Shown: one piece after another, positions 20,875 to 30,965 of the stretch | Layout: each line of letters begins with the position of its first letter | How positions within the stretch are numbered: position 1 is the first letter of the stretch | DNA from: Agarivorans sp. Alg241-V36 | Lineage (GTDB): Bacteria > Pseudomonadota > Gammaproteobacteria > Enterobacterales > Celerinatantimonadaceae | Direction of reading: 5' to 3' | NCBI RefSeq assembly: GCF_900537085.1 | Contig: NZ_UNRE01000009.1 | Span: 5,001 to 69,000, forward strand | Length of the DNA: 64,000 nucleotides | The notes under the pieces: model-generated | Databases searched by the model: none | Seen by the model: the letters and a program-made list of their open reading frames with translations, nothing else | Told to the model about the DNA's origin: nothing | Made by a program: the position numbers and the translations under genes

Positions 20875-21063
20875 TCAAAGATTAATCACATACAAGAGTA
20901 TAATAGAAACACCCACTAAGCCGAGGCCAATTTGCCGAATATTACTCGCTGGCGCTTCCGATATTGTTTTTAGTAGACGTTTCCAACGCTTAGGAAACAA
21001 TAAAGGCCCTAGGCCTTCAATAAGGCACACTAGAGCCAATGCAAGTAATACAGAATCTGTCAT
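20875..21063 (-). CDS. yjeT: DUF2065 inner-membrane protein (YjeT-like)
   Basis: A 62-residue protein with two hydrophobic helices (about 3-22 and 42-60), sharing the ALALVCLIEGLGPLLFP motif with E. coli YjeT. It is conserved between hflC and purA, but its function is unknown. Its ATG directly follows the T tract of the hflC terminator, and no clear Shine-Dalgarno is visible. It may depend on read-through, or on an atypical initiation signal. Confidence 0.85.
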   Translation of the reverse strand: MTDSVLLALALVCLIEGLGPLLFPKRWKRLLKTISEAPASNIRQIGLGLVGVSIILLYVINL

Positions 21064-21087
21064 AAAAAAGCCCAGCGTTAACTGGGC
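21064..21087 (-). terminator. Terminator after hflC, abutting yjeT
   Basis: On the minus strand GCCCAG / CTGGGC with a 6-nt loop is followed by six T residues. The ATG of yjeT begins at the next base. Confidence 0.72.
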
Positions 21088-21095
21088 CCTCAGTA

Positions 21096-21971
21096 TTAAG
21101 GTTTCGCAGGTTCTTTCATATAACGGAAGAATTCGCTATCTGGCTCTAACACCATTACGTCTCCGCCGTTATCGAAACTGGTGCGATAAGCCATTAAGCT
21201 ACGCCAGAACTTGTAGAACTCAGGGTTCTTGGTGTAAGCGTCAGCATAAACTTTAGCGGCTGTTGCATCACCATTACCACGCATTTCTCGGCCACGCTTA
21301 TCGGCATCAGCCAAAAGTACATTCACGCGACGGTCAACATTAGCACGAATAATTTCGGCTTGTTCTTGACCCTGCGAACGGTGCTCTTTAGCTACCGCCA
21401 AACGTTCTGCACGCATCCGTTGGTAAATACTGCTACTCACTTCATCAGGCAAGTTAATTTGCTTAATGCGCACGTCAGTAACTTCAATACCAATCTCAGA
21501 AGAACGCGCCATACGTTTAAGCGCGTCTTCCATTACTTGACCACGTTCACCAGATACAATGTCACGAATAGTTCGCGCACCAATCTCACTGCGTAGACCG
21601 TTATTGATTTTACGGGTTAACAGAGACTCAGCTTGTAACACAGAACCACCGGTTGAAAGGTAGAACTGTGAAAAATCTGCAATTCGCCATTTAACGTAAG
21701 AATCAATGATTAAGTCTTTTTTCTCAGACGTTACAAAACGGTCAGCGTTACCATCTAAGGTTTGAATTCGAGCGTCCAGTGTGCGCACAGAATCAATAAA
21801 TGGAACCTTAAACTGCAAACCCGGTGGGTAAACTTTGGTTGCGCCATCATCGGTACGTTTTACTTTACCAAACTGAATAACAATACCGCGTTCGCCTTCA
21901 TTCACTACAAATACCGACGAGTAACCCACTAACAAGGCTAAAATAATGCCAAAAATAGCTAATTGTTTCAT
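21096..21971 (-). CDS. hflC: FtsH protease modulator HflC
   Basis: SPFH/prohibitin-domain protein that forms, with HflK, a large cage around FtsH at the inner membrane. It has 291 residues. An N-terminal membrane anchor (about 4-22) is followed by a band-7 domain (VNEGERGIVIQFGKV onward) and a long helical region with AVAKEHRSQGQEQAEIIRA. It begins 3 bp after hflK. Confidence 0.97.
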   Translation of the reverse strand: MKQLAIFGIILALLVGYSSVFVVNEGERGIVIQFGKVKRTDDGATKVYPPGLQFKVPFIDSVRTLDARIQTLDGNADRFVTSEKKDLIIDSYVKWRIADFSQFYLSTGGSVLQAESLLTRKINNGLRSEIGARTIRDIVSGERGQVMEDALKRMARSSEIGIEVTDVRIKQINLPDEVSSSIYQRMRAERLAVAKEHRSQGQEQAEIIRANVDRRVNVLLADADKRGREMRGNGDATAAKVYADAYTKNPEFYKFWRSLMAYRTSFDNGGDVMVLEPDSEFFRYMKEPAKP

Positions 21972-21974
21972 GGC

Positions 21975-23162
21975 TTAGTTTCTCCCCGAACTAGAGCGGT
22001 CACTGCTTCGAATAGACGAAGGGCGCGACGGAATCGAGCTAGCAGGCTCTGAACTTATAGTAGATGATTTACTGCTCGAGCTAGATTTGCGTTGAGTAGG
22101 CTGCTGGCCTTGCTCCATTAGCTTGTCGATAGGCAAGTAAAGCATGTTGCTGTTGTTTGATGCATCAATCAACACTTTGTTCGACTTAGCGTAAATCTCT
22201 TCCATCGTTTCTAGGTATAAACGGTGGCGAGTTACGTCTGGCGCATTTTCGTACTCAGGAAGCAATTGTTCAAAACGAGCCACTTCACCTTGTGCACGCA
22301 ATACAATTTGCTCTTGGTAACCTTGGGCTTCTTGCTCAATACGCTGAACTCGACCACGTGCTCGTGGTTCAATTTCACGTTGATAGGCTTCAGCTTCACG
22401 AATGAAACGCTGCTCATCTTCTTGTGCAGAAATGGCGTCATCAAAGGCGTCTTTTACTTCCTCTGGCGGACGAGCCGGAAGGAAGTTAACGTCAACCACT
22501 TCAATACCTAAGTTATAAGGTTCGATGATTTTATTTAACAGCTCTTCGGTCTCGCTACGCACAACTTCACGACCAGTGGTTAAAATATCATCCATGGTGG
22601 TGTGACCAATTACGTAACGTAAAGCACTGTCGGTAGCTTGTGCCAAGCTATCATCTGGCGCGGTTACACTGAACAGGTAAGCATGTGGACGAACTACTTT
22701 GTACTGCACGTCCATTTCAACACGCACTACGTTTTCGTCTTCAGTCAGCATAAAGCCCGACGCAGGTAATGAGCGAATAGCCTCTACGTTCACTGGAATA
22801 ACTTCTTGAACAAAGGTCGCTTTCCAGTTCAAACCAGAATCTACCAAGCCTGATTCGGGATCGTATTTACCAAAGGTAAGAATTACGCCCTTTTCCGCTT
22901 CTTTTATTGTGTAGAAACCGCTTGCTACCCAAATAACAGCCAAGATGACTACTACTACAGCAATGCCAAAACCACTCACACCACCGCTGCTGCCACCAGA
23001 TGATGGCTTTTTACCACCACCAAAAATGCCACCAAACTTACGGCTTAGCTTAGTAATTACTTCATCTAAATCAGGTGGACCCTGATTACCATTCTTATTG
23101 TTATTGCCCCAAGGGTCACGGTCACCGCCGCCACCTTTGTTGCCAGGCTCATTCCAGGCCAT
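21975..23162 (-). CDS. hflK: FtsH protease modulator HflK
   Basis: Partner of HflC in the membrane cage that regulates FtsH. It has 395 residues. A glycine/asparagine-rich cytosolic N-terminus (MAWNEPGNKGGGGDRDPWG) precedes the membrane helix at about 70-90, then the SPFH domain. The C-terminus is a serine-rich low-complexity tail of about 40 residues, longer than I recall for E. coli. Operon hflX-hflK-hflC. Confidence 0.97.
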   Translation of the reverse strand: MAWNEPGNKGGGGDRDPWGNNNKNGNQGPPDLDEVITKLSRKFGGIFGGGKKPSSGGSSGGVSGFGIAVVVVILAVIWVASGFYTIKEAEKGVILTFGKYDPESGLVDSGLNWKATFVQEVIPVNVEAIRSLPASGFMLTEDENVVRVEMDVQYKVVRPHAYLFSVTAPDDSLAQATDSALRYVIGHTTMDDILTTGREVVRSETEELLNKIIEPYNLGIEVVDVNFLPARPPEEVKDAFDDAISAQEDEQRFIREAEAYQREIEPRARGRVQRIEQEAQGYQEQIVLRAQGEVARFEQLLPEYENAPDVTRHRLYLETMEEIYAKSNKVLIDASNNSNMLYLPIDKLMEQGQQPTQRKSSSSSKSSTISSEPASSIPSRPSSIRSSDRSSSGRN

Positions 23163-23190
23163 CTGTGTCTCCAGAAATTAAAGTTAATGC

Positions 23191-24483
23191 CTACTCACAT
23201 TGAGCAATAAAACTTTCCAAACTATGGTCGAACTGTTTATCCAACCGTTGCCACGCAATAGCATCGAGTCGAATATCTATAACGATATTTCCTTCATCGT
23301 CTAAACGTTCACCTGCTACGCAGTCTAACTGATACAAACGACTACGCAAGCGCCCTTCACTGGGCGGTAAACGCAAAGTGTGGTTAACCATGTCACCAAC
23401 TAAACGTTCGCTGATTGCCTTAAACAATAAAGGCAAACCTTCTCCCGTTAACGCCGATACCCACACTTTTTGGGGTAAACCCTGGTCATCACGCTCAATA
23501 CGTGGACTCATATCTGGGTGCTGATCTACTTTATTGTAGACCTGCAGGAAAGGTATCTCTCCTGCTCCAATCTCTTCTAATACTACCTCAACCTGTTCAA
23601 CGTTTTCAGCCATTCTTTCATCACTACAATCAATCACATGTAATAATAGCTGGGCTTCACGGGTTTCGGTTAGGGTGGCTTTAAATGCCGCCACCAAATC
23701 ATGAGGTAGGTGGCGAATAAATCCCACAGTATCGGCAAGAATTACCTTACCTACATCCTCAATATCAATTTTCCGCAACGTTGGGTCTAGTGTGGCAAAC
23801 AGCTGATCAGCTGCATACACCTTAGATTCGGTAATTCGATTAAACAAGGTTGATTTACCAGCATTGGTATAGCCCGCTAAAGAAACAGTGGGTAACTCGG
23901 CGCGTTGCCTTGCTCGCCTGCCCTGCTCTCGTTGCTTGCCCACTTTTTCTAAACGCTGTTGAATTTGTTTAATACGCGCGCGTAATAAACGTCGATCGGT
24001 TTCTAACTGAGTTTCACCCGGACCACGTAAACCAATGCCGCCCTTTTGTCTTTCTAAGTGAGTCCAGCCGCGAATTAATCGGGTCGACATATGGCGCAAC
24101 TGCGCTAACTCAACTTGCAACTTACCTTCGTGGGTTCGCGCTCGTTGGGCAAAAATATCTAAAATGAGGGTGGTACGATCTAGCACCCGCGCCTCACAGA
24201 GCATTTCTAGATTTCGCTCTTGTGCTGGCGATAAAGCGTGATTAAAAATGATCACATCCGCTTGGGCACTTTTCACTAATTCTGCGATTTCTTCTGCTTT
24301 TCCGGCACCTACAAAGTACTTAGGGTGGGGAGAAACTCGGCTACCGGTGATGGTAGCCACCGCATTTACGCCTGCAGAGCTGACTAACATTTTCAGCTCT
24401 TCCAGGTCTTCTCGCTCATCTTCGTCATTAAAGTTTACATGTACTAAGATGGCTTGTTCACCTGCTTCGTAACGGTCAAACAA
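23191..24483 (-). CDS. hflX: Ribosome-rescue GTPase HflX
   Basis: GTPase that splits stalled 70S ribosomes, notably under heat stress. It has 430 residues. The N-terminal HflX domain includes FNHALSPAQERNLE. GGIGLRGPGETQLETDRR marks the linker, followed by the G domain with GYTNAGKSTLFN, DTVGFIRHLPH and NKVD. It is 49 bp downstream of hfq. Confidence 0.97.
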   Translation of the reverse strand: MFDRYEAGEQAILVHVNFNDEDEREDLEELKMLVSSAGVNAVATITGSRVSPHPKYFVGAGKAEEIAELVKSAQADVIIFNHALSPAQERNLEMLCEARVLDRTTLILDIFAQRARTHEGKLQVELAQLRHMSTRLIRGWTHLERQKGGIGLRGPGETQLETDRRLLRARIKQIQQRLEKVGKQREQGRRARQRAELPTVSLAGYTNAGKSTLFNRITESKVYAADQLFATLDPTLRKIDIEDVGKVILADTVGFIRHLPHDLVAAFKATLTETREAQLLLHVIDCSDERMAENVEQVEVVLEEIGAGEIPFLQVYNKVDQHPDMSPRIERDDQGLPQKVWVSALTGEGLPLLFKAISERLVGDMVNHTLRLPPSEGRLRSRLYQLDCVAGERLDDEGNIVIDIRLDAIAWQRLDKQFDHSLESFIAQCE

Positions 24484-24532
24484 GCTATTTTACTCCTTGG
24501 CACTTACCAAGGCTGATAAGCCTTCGCAAATG

Positions 24533-24799
<267 letters not shown>

Positions 24800-24867
24800 T
24801 TATTAATTAATTGGCATAGATCAAATTCGATTATATACCACTAACTTGGAGCCTTATAGCGACAATT

Positions 24868-25794
24868 TCAAGTATCACTTAGCGAATTAGTAATTATTTT
24901 GTTATTTCTTGGATCACCACTCTGTAACCAAGTGAGATTTGACCAGCTTTTTAGCCAATTCATTTGTTTTTTAGCCAGTTGCCGCGTAGCCACTACGCCT
25001 CGAAACACCATTTCATCATAATCCATCTCACCACTAAGGTATTGCCACATTTGGCGATAGCCTACGCTCCGCATTGATGGCAAAGATAAATCGAGATCCC
25101 CTCTTTGCATCAGCGATTGGACCTCGGCTTCAAAGCCAAGTTCCAGCATCATCTTAAATCGCACTTCTATTAGATGGTGTAGTTGGGCTTTTTCTTTCGG
25201 CGCAATCGCAAACTGATGGATCTTATAAGGTAATTTGGCAATCGGTTGATTGTTAATCTCGGTCAGTGACTGTCCGGTTAAGCGATATACTTCAACCGCC
25301 CTCATTAAGCGCTGATGATCATTTACGTTGATCCGAGCTGCGCTAGTAGGATCATATTGGCTAAGTTCCTGATGCAAACTCTCCCAAGAACTGTTTGCGG
25401 CTTGCTGCTGAATTTCGCTACGCAAAGCAGCGTCAGCTTCAGGCAAATCGGCAATGCCATCCACTAAGGCTTTAAAGTACAGCATGGTGCCGCCCACCAG
25501 CAGTGGGATATTGCCACGAGCATGAATGGCATCAATTTGTTTTAGAACGTCTTGGCGAAAATCAGCGGCTGAATACACCTCGGTAGGATCGCAAATATCA
25601 ACCAAGGCATGCGGAGCTTGCTGCTGTTCTTCAGCAGTGGGCTTAGCAGTACCAATGTCCATACCACGATAGATAAGCGCCGAATCCACACTAACTAGTT
25701 CGGCACCCATTTGCTGATGAAGCTGAATAGCCAAAGCAGTTTTGCCAGAGGCGGTAGGCCCCATTAGGGTAATCACCGGCAGATTGTTACTCAT
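24868..25794 (-). CDS. miaA: tRNA dimethylallyltransferase
   Basis: Adds a dimethylallyl group to A37 of tRNAs that read codons starting with U. I use the ATG at 25794, giving 308 residues starting [24 protein letters not shown] five codons upstream is weaker. The P-loop is GPTASGKTA and the substrate region includes [18 protein letters not shown]. It overlaps the mutL 3' end by 8 bp, giving coupled translation. Confidence 0.97.
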   Translation of the reverse strand: MSNNLPVITLMGPTASGKTALAIQLHQQMGAELVSVDSALIYRGMDIGTAKPTAEEQQQAPHALVDICDPTEVYSAADFRQDVLKQIDAIHARGNIPLLVGGTMLYFKALVDGIADLPEADAALRSEIQQQAANSSWESLHQELSQYDPTSAARINVNDHQRLMRAVEVYRLTGQSLTEINNQPIAKLPYKIHQFAIAPKEKAQLHHLIEVRFKMMLELGFEAEVQSLMQRGDLDLSLPSMRSVGYRQMWQYLSGEMDYDEMVFRGVVATRQLAKKQMNWLKSWSNLTWLQSGDPRNNKIITNSLSDT

Positions 25795-27631
25795 GATTAA
25801 AACCCTCAATACAGCTGCTTAAGTCTACTGCTCGCCATATATGCTTAGGCAGTTGATTAGCATCGTAACTATGCAGTTGCTGACTTAGCTCTATCGCTTG
25901 CTGCCAACTGTACTCATTGGGTTTATTTTGTAACTTAATGAGACCACTGAGCAATGCCTCGGCTTGCTGCCATTCAGACTCGGGAAGCTGACTCATAGCC
26001 ATTAAAAGGCTAGGGATTAACTGAGCAAAGTCCGCTTTGCGTATCAGTTTAGGCACTTGAGCAACAATAATTTGCTGCTTATTAGCAATGTTAAATACAA
26101 AACCTATACGCCTCAGCGCTTCTTGCTGTTGGTTAAGTAACAGATGCATTGGTTCATCTAAAGCCAGTTTTAATGGCAGTAGTAAAGGAACGCTATCTAA
26201 GCCTTGCGGCCACTGCTGCATAGCTTGGGTATAAGCCAAGTGTTGTTGGCAAGCCCAAAGATCTAGCAATAACAGCTTCTCGCCATTTCGCGCTAACAAA
26301 TAGGTATTTTCAACTAAATACAAAGGATAAAGCCCGTCCGTTTGCGGCTTAAAACTAACAGCGCTTGTCGGGCTAGTAGACTCTGCGCTGGCAACTGGGC
26401 TAGAGAAATCGGCAGTACTGCTCAACCACTGATGATTAGCCGATAACTCTGAGGCTCGCGGCTTATCGGCTCGTTGTAAGCTTGACTGATAACTCTGACG
26501 GCCTTCGCTCACTCTCGGCGTCGCAGGGGCAGCGCTGGTGTATCCATGGCCAACAGGCTCTAGTGGTTGAGCGAACATTTCGTTTGCCGGTTCATCTTGG
26601 GAAACCGGCAGTTCGCCAGTGTGATTATGAGCTGGTATTTTGCTTAAGGCAGATGCTAATACTTGAACGATATAGTCATGCACTAAGCGTGCTTGGTGAA
26701 AGCGCACTTCGTGTTTTGCTGGATGCACATTTACATCAACCTGATCGAGTGGCAACTCCAGAAACAATACGTAACTGGCATATTGCTCATCTGGCAAATA
26801 CGCCGCAAAAGCTTGGCGAATAGCGTGTTGCAGTAACTTGTCGCGCATCATTCGGCCGTTAACATAAAAATACTGCTGGTCGTTTTGTGCGCGAGCCACT
26901 TCTGGTAAGCCTAGCCAACCATGCAAACGCAACTGGTCATGTTGATTGTCTAGATGCAAACAGTGGTTAGCAAAAGGGGCGCCCAATACTGTGCTTACCC
27001 GTTTCAGCTGCTTATCCAAATCAGTGGCTATGCGATACTGCCGGATTAATTTGCCATTGTGCTTTAGGCTTAATGCCACATCAAAACGGCTTAAGGCCAA
27101 ACGCTTCAACAACTCATCAATGTGTGAAAACTCTGTTTTCTCGGTGCGTAAAAACTTGCGCCGAGCAGGCGTATTGAAAAATAAATCCAGAACTTCTAGC
27201 GAGCTGCCAACAGGGTGAGCACAGGGTTGCAAACTAACTTGCATGTCGCGGCCGGCAGCTTGGGCTTGCCAAGCTTGTTCTTGTTCGGCCGTGCGAGAAC
27301 TTAAACTTAAGCGAGATACCGAGCTAATACTCGCTAAAGCTTCGCCGCGAAAGCCCAAGGTGGCAATGGCACTTAAATCATCTAGGCTGTCGATTTTGCT
27401 GGTTGCATGGCGACTTAGCGCCAAGCCCAGCTGGTCTTTGGCAATGCCACTGCCGTTATCGCGAATTAAAATACGCTTCGCGCCACCTTTATCAATTTCG
27501 ATATCGATTCGAGTAGCGCCAGCATCAAGGCAGTTTTCTATCAGCTCTTTAACTACTGAAGCCGGGCGTTCAACCACTTCTCCAGCAGCAATTTGGTTAG
27601 CCAGCTGTGCTGGCAATATTTGAATAGGCAT
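25787..27631 (-). CDS. mutL: DNA mismatch repair protein MutL
   Basis: Links MutS mismatch recognition to MutH and UvrD. It has 614 residues (E. coli 615). The GHKL ATPase N-terminus shows [24 protein letters not shown] and TLGFRGEAL. The linker around residues 340-420 is low-conservation and Ser/Pro/Ala-rich. The C-terminal dimerisation domain lacks the DQHAxxE endonuclease motif, which fits a MutH-dependent system. It lies 4 bp after amiB. Confidence 0.98.
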   Translation of the reverse strand: MPIQILPAQLANQIAAGEVVERPASVVKELIENCLDAGATRIDIEIDKGGAKRILIRDNGSGIAKDQLGLALSRHATSKIDSLDDLSAIATLGFRGEALASISSVSRLSLSSRTAEQEQAWQAQAAGRDMQVSLQPCAHPVGSSLEVLDLFFNTPARRKFLRTEKTEFSHIDELLKRLALSRFDVALSLKHNGKLIRQYRIATDLDKQLKRVSTVLGAPFANHCLHLDNQHDQLRLHGWLGLPEVARAQNDQQYFYVNGRMMRDKLLQHAIRQAFAAYLPDEQYASYVLFLELPLDQVDVNVHPAKHEVRFHQARLVHDYIVQVLASALSKIPAHNHTGELPVSQDEPANEMFAQPLEPVGHGYTSAAPATPRVSEGRQSYQSSLQRADKPRASELSANHQWLSSTADFSSPVASAESTSPTSAVSFKPQTDGLYPLYLVENTYLLARNGEKLLLLDLWACQQHLAYTQAMQQWPQGLDSVPLLLPLKLALDEPMHLLLNQQQEALRRIGFVFNIANKQQIIVAQVPKLIRKADFAQLIPSLLMAMSQLPESEWQQAEALLSGLIKLQNKPNEYSWQQAIELSQQLHSYDANQLPKHIWRAVDLSSCIEGFNHE

Positions 27632-27635
27632 TGAG

Positions 27636-28985
27636 TTAACTATTTGGGATGGTCAGCACTTGACCAATGCGCAAGGTATTGGAAGTTAGTTTGTTAGCCT
27701 TTTTCAAGCCTGCAACACTAGTATTGTAACGTGCCGCCAATACCGACAAAGACTCGCCTTTTCTTACCGTATGTTTACGCACCCCATAGGTTTGCGCATA
27801 CAAGGTGCCAGCTAAAGGCTTAGCGCGGTAATGGGCTTTAATGCCTTTCACTACCGCCTTAGCAATCTTTTCTTGATGGTTACCGGTTTTAAGCAACTTC
27901 TCTTCTTTGTGGTTAGTGATAAAGCCAGCTTCAACCAAAATAGAAGGAATATCGGGCGACTTTAGTACCGCAAGGCTGGCATGTTCAGGGCGCTTTTTAT
28001 GTAGCGAAGTCACTTTGCCTAACTCCGACAATACTTTTTTCGCCACTTCATAAGCGGTATTCATTGAGTAGTCCATCTGCATATCAATCAAGGCAAAGTT
28101 AAGGTGAGCATCATTTTCTACACTGCCCATTACTTCACCCACACCGCCAAGCAAATCTGATTCAGCTTCATGCTGCTCTAAATGACGACCTACTTCACTT
28201 TTAGCACGGCGTGTAGATACAACCCACACGGAGGCACCTTTTGGTTGCGAGGAAGTGAATCCGTCGGCATGAATCGAAACTAGGAAATCGGCTTTATTTT
28301 TACGGGCAATTTTCGAGCGCTTATTTAGGTTAACAAAGTAGTCACCTTCGCGAATTAACACAGCTTTTAAGCCCGGCTCTTGGTTTATTAGGCGCTGAGC
28401 GCGCTTAGCAATCGCCAAGGTAATGTGTTTTTCGTAAGTTCTTTTGTTGCCAATCGCACCGGGGTCTTCACCGCCGTGGCCAGCGTCGATAGCAATAATA
28501 ATGTCGCGATTGCCGGCTAACTGTTGCTGAGTTTTAGCTTTAGAAATCTGCTGCTGTTGCTTTTTAATTTGCGCGCTACCGGCTTTGTCTGGCAGGTCGA
28601 TGACTAAGCGATGGCCATAGTTTCCAGTTGGTTTAAGGGCGAACACCGTAGGATTAACCGCTTGCGATAACTCGATAACTAAGCGGTAATCGCTTTTGGC
28701 CTTTGGAGTACTGGCGCGAATTTTTTTCACCAAGTCACCCGATAAAGGCACCTTGCTCAAATCGCTGCGCATTTTACTGTTTGATAAGTCTAAAACTAAG
28801 CGGTTTGGTTTGCTTAAATTGAAATGGCTAAACTCCGGTGCTCCAGATAAATCCAATACGATACGGGTATTGTCAGGGCCGCTCCAAACACGCACACCCG
28901 ATACATCGCTGCTGGCCATTGCCAGCCCACAAAGTAAATACAATCCTAAGCCTATCCAGCGGCTTAATTTAAAACTACCCAGCAT
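27636..28985 (-). CDS. amiB: N-acetylmuramoyl-L-alanine amidase AmiB
   Basis: Zinc hydrolase that cuts the peptide from MurNAc to split septal peptidoglycan. It has 449 residues. A signal peptide precedes an AMIN domain (about 28-120) that binds the cell wall. The Amidase_3 domain (about 165-385) has IAIDAGHGGEDPGAIG and ends ILVEAGFITN. One LysM repeat closes the protein (HTVRKGESLSVLAARYN). It overlaps tsaE by 11 bp. Confidence 0.96.
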   Translation of the reverse strand: MLGSFKLSRWIGLGLYLLCGLAMASSDVSGVRVWSGPDNTRIVLDLSGAPEFSHFNLSKPNRLVLDLSNSKMRSDLSKVPLSGDLVKKIRASTPKAKSDYRLVIELSQAVNPTVFALKPTGNYGHRLVIDLPDKAGSAQIKKQQQQISKAKTQQQLAGNRDIIIAIDAGHGGEDPGAIGNKRTYEKHITLAIAKRAQRLINQEPGLKAVLIREGDYFVNLNKRSKIARKNKADFLVSIHADGFTSSQPKGASVWVVSTRRAKSEVGRHLEQHEAESDLLGGVGEVMGSVENDAHLNFALIDMQMDYSMNTAYEVAKKVLSELGKVTSLHKKRPEHASLAVLKSPDIPSILVEAGFITNHKEEKLLKTGNHQEKIAKAVVKGIKAHYRAKPLAGTLYAQTYGVRKHTVRKGESLSVLAARYNTSVAGLKKANKLTSNTLRIGQVLTIPNS

Positions 28986-29445
28986 CTTGACTCAACCACT
29001 CCACTACTTTTTGTCCCTGCTCGCTCAATGCTTTAACTTCAGCACTGCGCCGCTCACCTCGGTAAGCTAACTCAACCAGCAAGTCTGCCGCTGGTAAAAA
29101 GCCTTGGCCCTTTTCAGGCCACTCCACCAAACACAAACAATCGTCGGCAAAGTAATCACGAATACCAATAAATTCTAGTTCTTCTGGGTCGGCCAAACGG
29201 TATAAATCAAAATGATTAACTCGCCAATCACCCAGTTCATAAGGTTCAACCAAGGTGTAAGTAGGACTTTTCACCTTACCCTTATGGCCTTTCCCTTGAA
29301 TAAAACCACGGGTTAAAGTGGTTTTTCCAGCGCCTAAATCACCTTCTAAATAAATAACAGATGCCTGCTGACAGGCCTTAGCAAGAAGTTCCCCTAAAGC
29401 CACTGTTTGCTCTGCATCTGCTAATTCAATATGCCACGTTTTCAT
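28975..29445 (-). CDS. tsaE: tRNA threonylcarbamoyladenosine synthesis ATPase TsaE
   Basis: ATPase of the TsaBDE complex that installs t6A37 on ANN-decoding tRNAs. It has 156 residues. The Walker A is YLEGDLGAGKTTLTRGF and downstream are SPTYTLVEPY and FDLYRLADPEELE. Its first base coincides with the last base of nnr. Confidence 0.96.
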   Translation of the reverse strand: MKTWHIELADAEQTVALGELLAKACQQASVIYLEGDLGAGKTTLTRGFIQGKGHKGKVKSPTYTLVEPYELGDWRVNHFDLYRLADPEELEFIGIRDYFADDCLCLVEWPEKGQGFLPAADLLVELAYRGERRSAEVKALSEQGQKVVEWLSQDAG

Positions 29446-30965
29446 TACAATTTTGGATTCACTAGTTGTCTTATAAAAGGCATTAGATCTGAGGCCAGCA
29501 TGCCTCTTTCTCCCTGTTCTGCAGCTCTATCTGCAGCCATACCATGAATACATACCCCGAGGCAGGCGATATCAAACAATGAATGCTTGGCTGCAAATTG
29601 GGCGATTAAGCCGCCGATTATACCAGACAAAACATCTCCCATCCCGCCCGAAGCCATGCCGGGGTTACCTACGCTACAAATTCTCACTTGGCCTTGCTCG
29701 CCAGCCACAATGGTGCCAGCACCTTTTAGCACACATACGCCGCCATAACGGCGCTGAATGTTTTGGGCTGCAGCTATTCTATCAGCTTCTATTTCCGCTA
29801 CAGAGCAATTCAATAAACGCGCTGCCTCGCCGGGATGCGGCGTTAATACCCACTGCTTAAGCTGCATCGGTGCTTTTGCCAAAAGGTTAAGTGCATCGGC
29901 ATCTACTAAGCAGGCGGTGTCCTCACTTAGTACTGATGAAAACAAGGCTTGCGCCCATTCATCCTGCCCTAAACCTGGGCCAATCACTTTGCAGCTTGCC
30001 TGGGCTAAGCACCAATCGAGCTGCTGAAGAGAATCAACTGCCACTGCTGCAACCATTAACTCGGGGCGGCCGGTGCTCACAACAAACTGATTTTGCGCCT
30101 GAGTAAATACATTCACCAAGCCAGCACCGGTGCGTAAACTTGCTTCCGCAGCCATACGAATGGCGCCGGCCATTCCCACATTGCCGCCAACTAGAGCCAC
30201 TCGACCACAACTGCCCTTATGCGCTGTTTTGGCTCTAGGTGCGAGCATCGAGCCTAGCTGAGCATAATCAGCTCGGCTAACTGCAGTTGTATTTTGCTGC
30301 TCGAATAAGTCACTTAGCCCCAAACCGGCAAAAACCAATTTGCCCACATACTCAGGCGCTTGTCCGGTAAATAAACCTTGCTTAGCAGCGATAAAACAAA
30401 TGGTAGCGCTGGCTTTTATTGCACAACCTAATAACTTTCCCGTATCGGCAGATAAACCTGAGGGTAAATCTAAGGCAAGCACTGGCACACCGCTTTGATT
30501 AACTTGAGCGAACAGTGCTTGCAATGGCGCGCGCACCTCACTGTTTAAGCCAATGCCCAAAACACCATCAACAATTACATCACAAGACCAATCAAATTGT
30601 TTATTAAGATCAAGCTGCCCGCCTTCAGCTTGCCAGGCCGCTAGGGCTTGCTGCGCTTCGCTAGGTATACGTTCTAAGTCACCTAGCGCAAGCACCCTTA
30701 CCTGTTTACCTGCTTGTTTAGCCAATCGCGCAACCACCAAGGCGTCTCCACCGTTGTTGCCGCCACCGGCTAAGATTAAAATATGCGTCGCATCAGGCCA
30801 TTTGCATTGCAGCAGTTTAAAGGCAGCCAAACCTGCTTGTTCCATTAAAGAGTACAAGCTAATACCCTGCTGGTGAGCCAGCACTGCTTCTTGATGTTTC
30901 ACCACTTCGGCGCGCCATAAACTCTGTGGTAAACTGTGCGAAAACAATCGGTGCTCTGGAGCCAT
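29445..30965 (-). CDS. nnr: Bifunctional NAD(P)HX epimerase/dehydratase
   Basis: Repairs hydrated NADH and NADPH. It has 506 residues in two domains: a YjeF_N epimerase (about 15-215, with AGGGNNGGDALVVAR) and an ADP-dependent dehydratase of the ribokinase-like fold (about 235-500, with LTPHPGEAARL and GNPGMASGGMGDVLSG). The start codon overlaps that of the divergent queG by two bases. It heads the long leftward run through tsaE-amiB-mutL-miaA-hfq. Confidence 0.96.
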   Translation of the reverse strand: MAPEHRLFSHSLPQSLWRAEVVKHQEAVLAHQQGISLYSLMEQAGLAAFKLLQCKWPDATHILILAGGGNNGGDALVVARLAKQAGKQVRVLALGDLERIPSEAQQALAAWQAEGGQLDLNKQFDWSCDVIVDGVLGIGLNSEVRAPLQALFAQVNQSGVPVLALDLPSGLSADTGKLLGCAIKASATICFIAAKQGLFTGQAPEYVGKLVFAGLGLSDLFEQQNTTAVSRADYAQLGSMLAPRAKTAHKGSCGRVALVGGNVGMAGAIRMAAEASLRTGAGLVNVFTQAQNQFVVSTGRPELMVAAVAVDSLQQLDWCLAQASCKVIGPGLGQDEWAQALFSSVLSEDTACLVDADALNLLAKAPMQLKQWVLTPHPGEAARLLNCSVAEIEADRIAAAQNIQRRYGGVCVLKGAGTIVAGEQGQVRICSVGNPGMASGGMGDVLSGIIGGLIAQFAAKHSLFDIACLGVCIHGMAADRAAEQGERGMLASDLMPFIRQLVNPKL

